Assembly (NCBI GenBank): GCA_938074045.1
Contig: CALJGI010000002.1
Span: 62,001 to 126,000, forward strand
Reading direction: 5' to 3'
From: an uncultured Halieaceae bacterium
GTDB taxonomy: Bacteria > Pseudomonadota > Gammaproteobacteria > Pseudomonadales > Halieaceae
DNA: 64,000 nt
The translations under genes and the position numbers were made by a program. Positions 63,981 to 64,000 of this stretch are shown here, one piece after another. How positions within the stretch are numbered: position 1 is the first letter of the stretch; each line of letters opens with the position of its first letter. Below the pieces are notes generated by a model that was not told the DNA's origin, searched no databases, and saw only the letters and a list, made by a program, of their open reading frames with translations.

Positions 63981-64000
63981 GATCAACCACCGCTGCGTAG

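Noticed and set aside
1-64000. CRISPR arrays, insertion sequences, tRNA or rRNA genes, prophage
   Set aside because: No regularly spaced repeats, transposase frames, cloverleaf candidates or phage genes were recognised, though a tool-based scan was not possible.

Overview
The window looks like chromosome from a free-living, probably marine, gammaproteobacterium of the Cellvibrionales / OM60-NOR5 / Pseudomonas-like breadth. The evidence is the Pseudomonas-type order gyrA-serC-pheA-tyrA-cmk facing mtaD-ubiG-gph-yciK, the rluB-scpB-scpA-yciO-trpH block facing yciB, ScpAB in place of MukBEF, two TonB-dependent receptors, a TRAP transporter and a BCCT transporter. Placement below class is inference. 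No tRNA, rRNA, CRISPR array, insertion sequence or prophage was seen.

Layout. Positions 1-17.2 kb are housekeeping: aromatic amino acid, serine, gyrase and nucleotide genes on the minus strand; a purine-salvage, ubiquinone and phosphoglycolate operon on the plus strand; condensin-partner and rRNA-modification genes on the minus strand; then yciB, an SH3 / coiled-coil membrane protein, a secreted peptidyl-prolyl isomerase and a variant pdxJ on the plus strand. Positions 17.3-30.2 kb are accessory: a Tat-type intradiol dioxygenase, a BCCT carrier, a DctPQM TRAP operon, two sulfotransferases, a large TonB-dependent receptor, an aspartyl/asparaginyl hydroxylase-like protein and a DoxX-like membrane protein. 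Positions 30.4-34.5 kb hold a first MttB-family methyltransferase / dimethylglycine-dehydrogenase-like pair. Positions 34.5-45.9 kb hold pckG, an ArsR/SRPBCC pair, a NUDIX hydrolase, an epimerase, a degenerate GGDEF protein, an ABC exporter, an alpha/beta hydrolase, a GlxA/AraC regulator and a small graveyard of broken catabolic genes.

The most interesting part is 46.8-59.5 kb. A nine-gene minus-strand cluster encodes a dimethylglycine-dehydrogenase-like protein, a non-pyrrolysine MttB homologue, a corrinoid protein, DUF1638, a Virulence_fact-family protein, a cysteine-rich MTHFR_C (MetV-like) protein, MetF, a methyl-THF:corrinoid methyltransferase and a RACE-type corrinoid activator. Formate-THF ligase is divergent to it. 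Together they can be read as a corrinoid-dependent route that strips methyl groups from a quaternary amine (glycine betaine is the leading guess), passes them to tetrahydrofolate, oxidises them and recovers ATP at the ligase step, while the FAD/GcvT enzymes take the next methyl groups from dimethylglycine. This is anaerobe-style C1 chemistry in what looks like an aerobic marine bacterium. The 30.4 kb pair has no corrinoid partner of its own and may share this machinery.

Positions 60.2-63.9 kb are a thiamin salvage operon: a TPP riboswitch whose downstream hairpin buries the ribosome-binding site, then a TonB-dependent receptor, a PnuC/PnuT carrier and a ThiK-like kinase. All functional statements rest on motifs, gene order and family knowledge read by eye; no database search was run.
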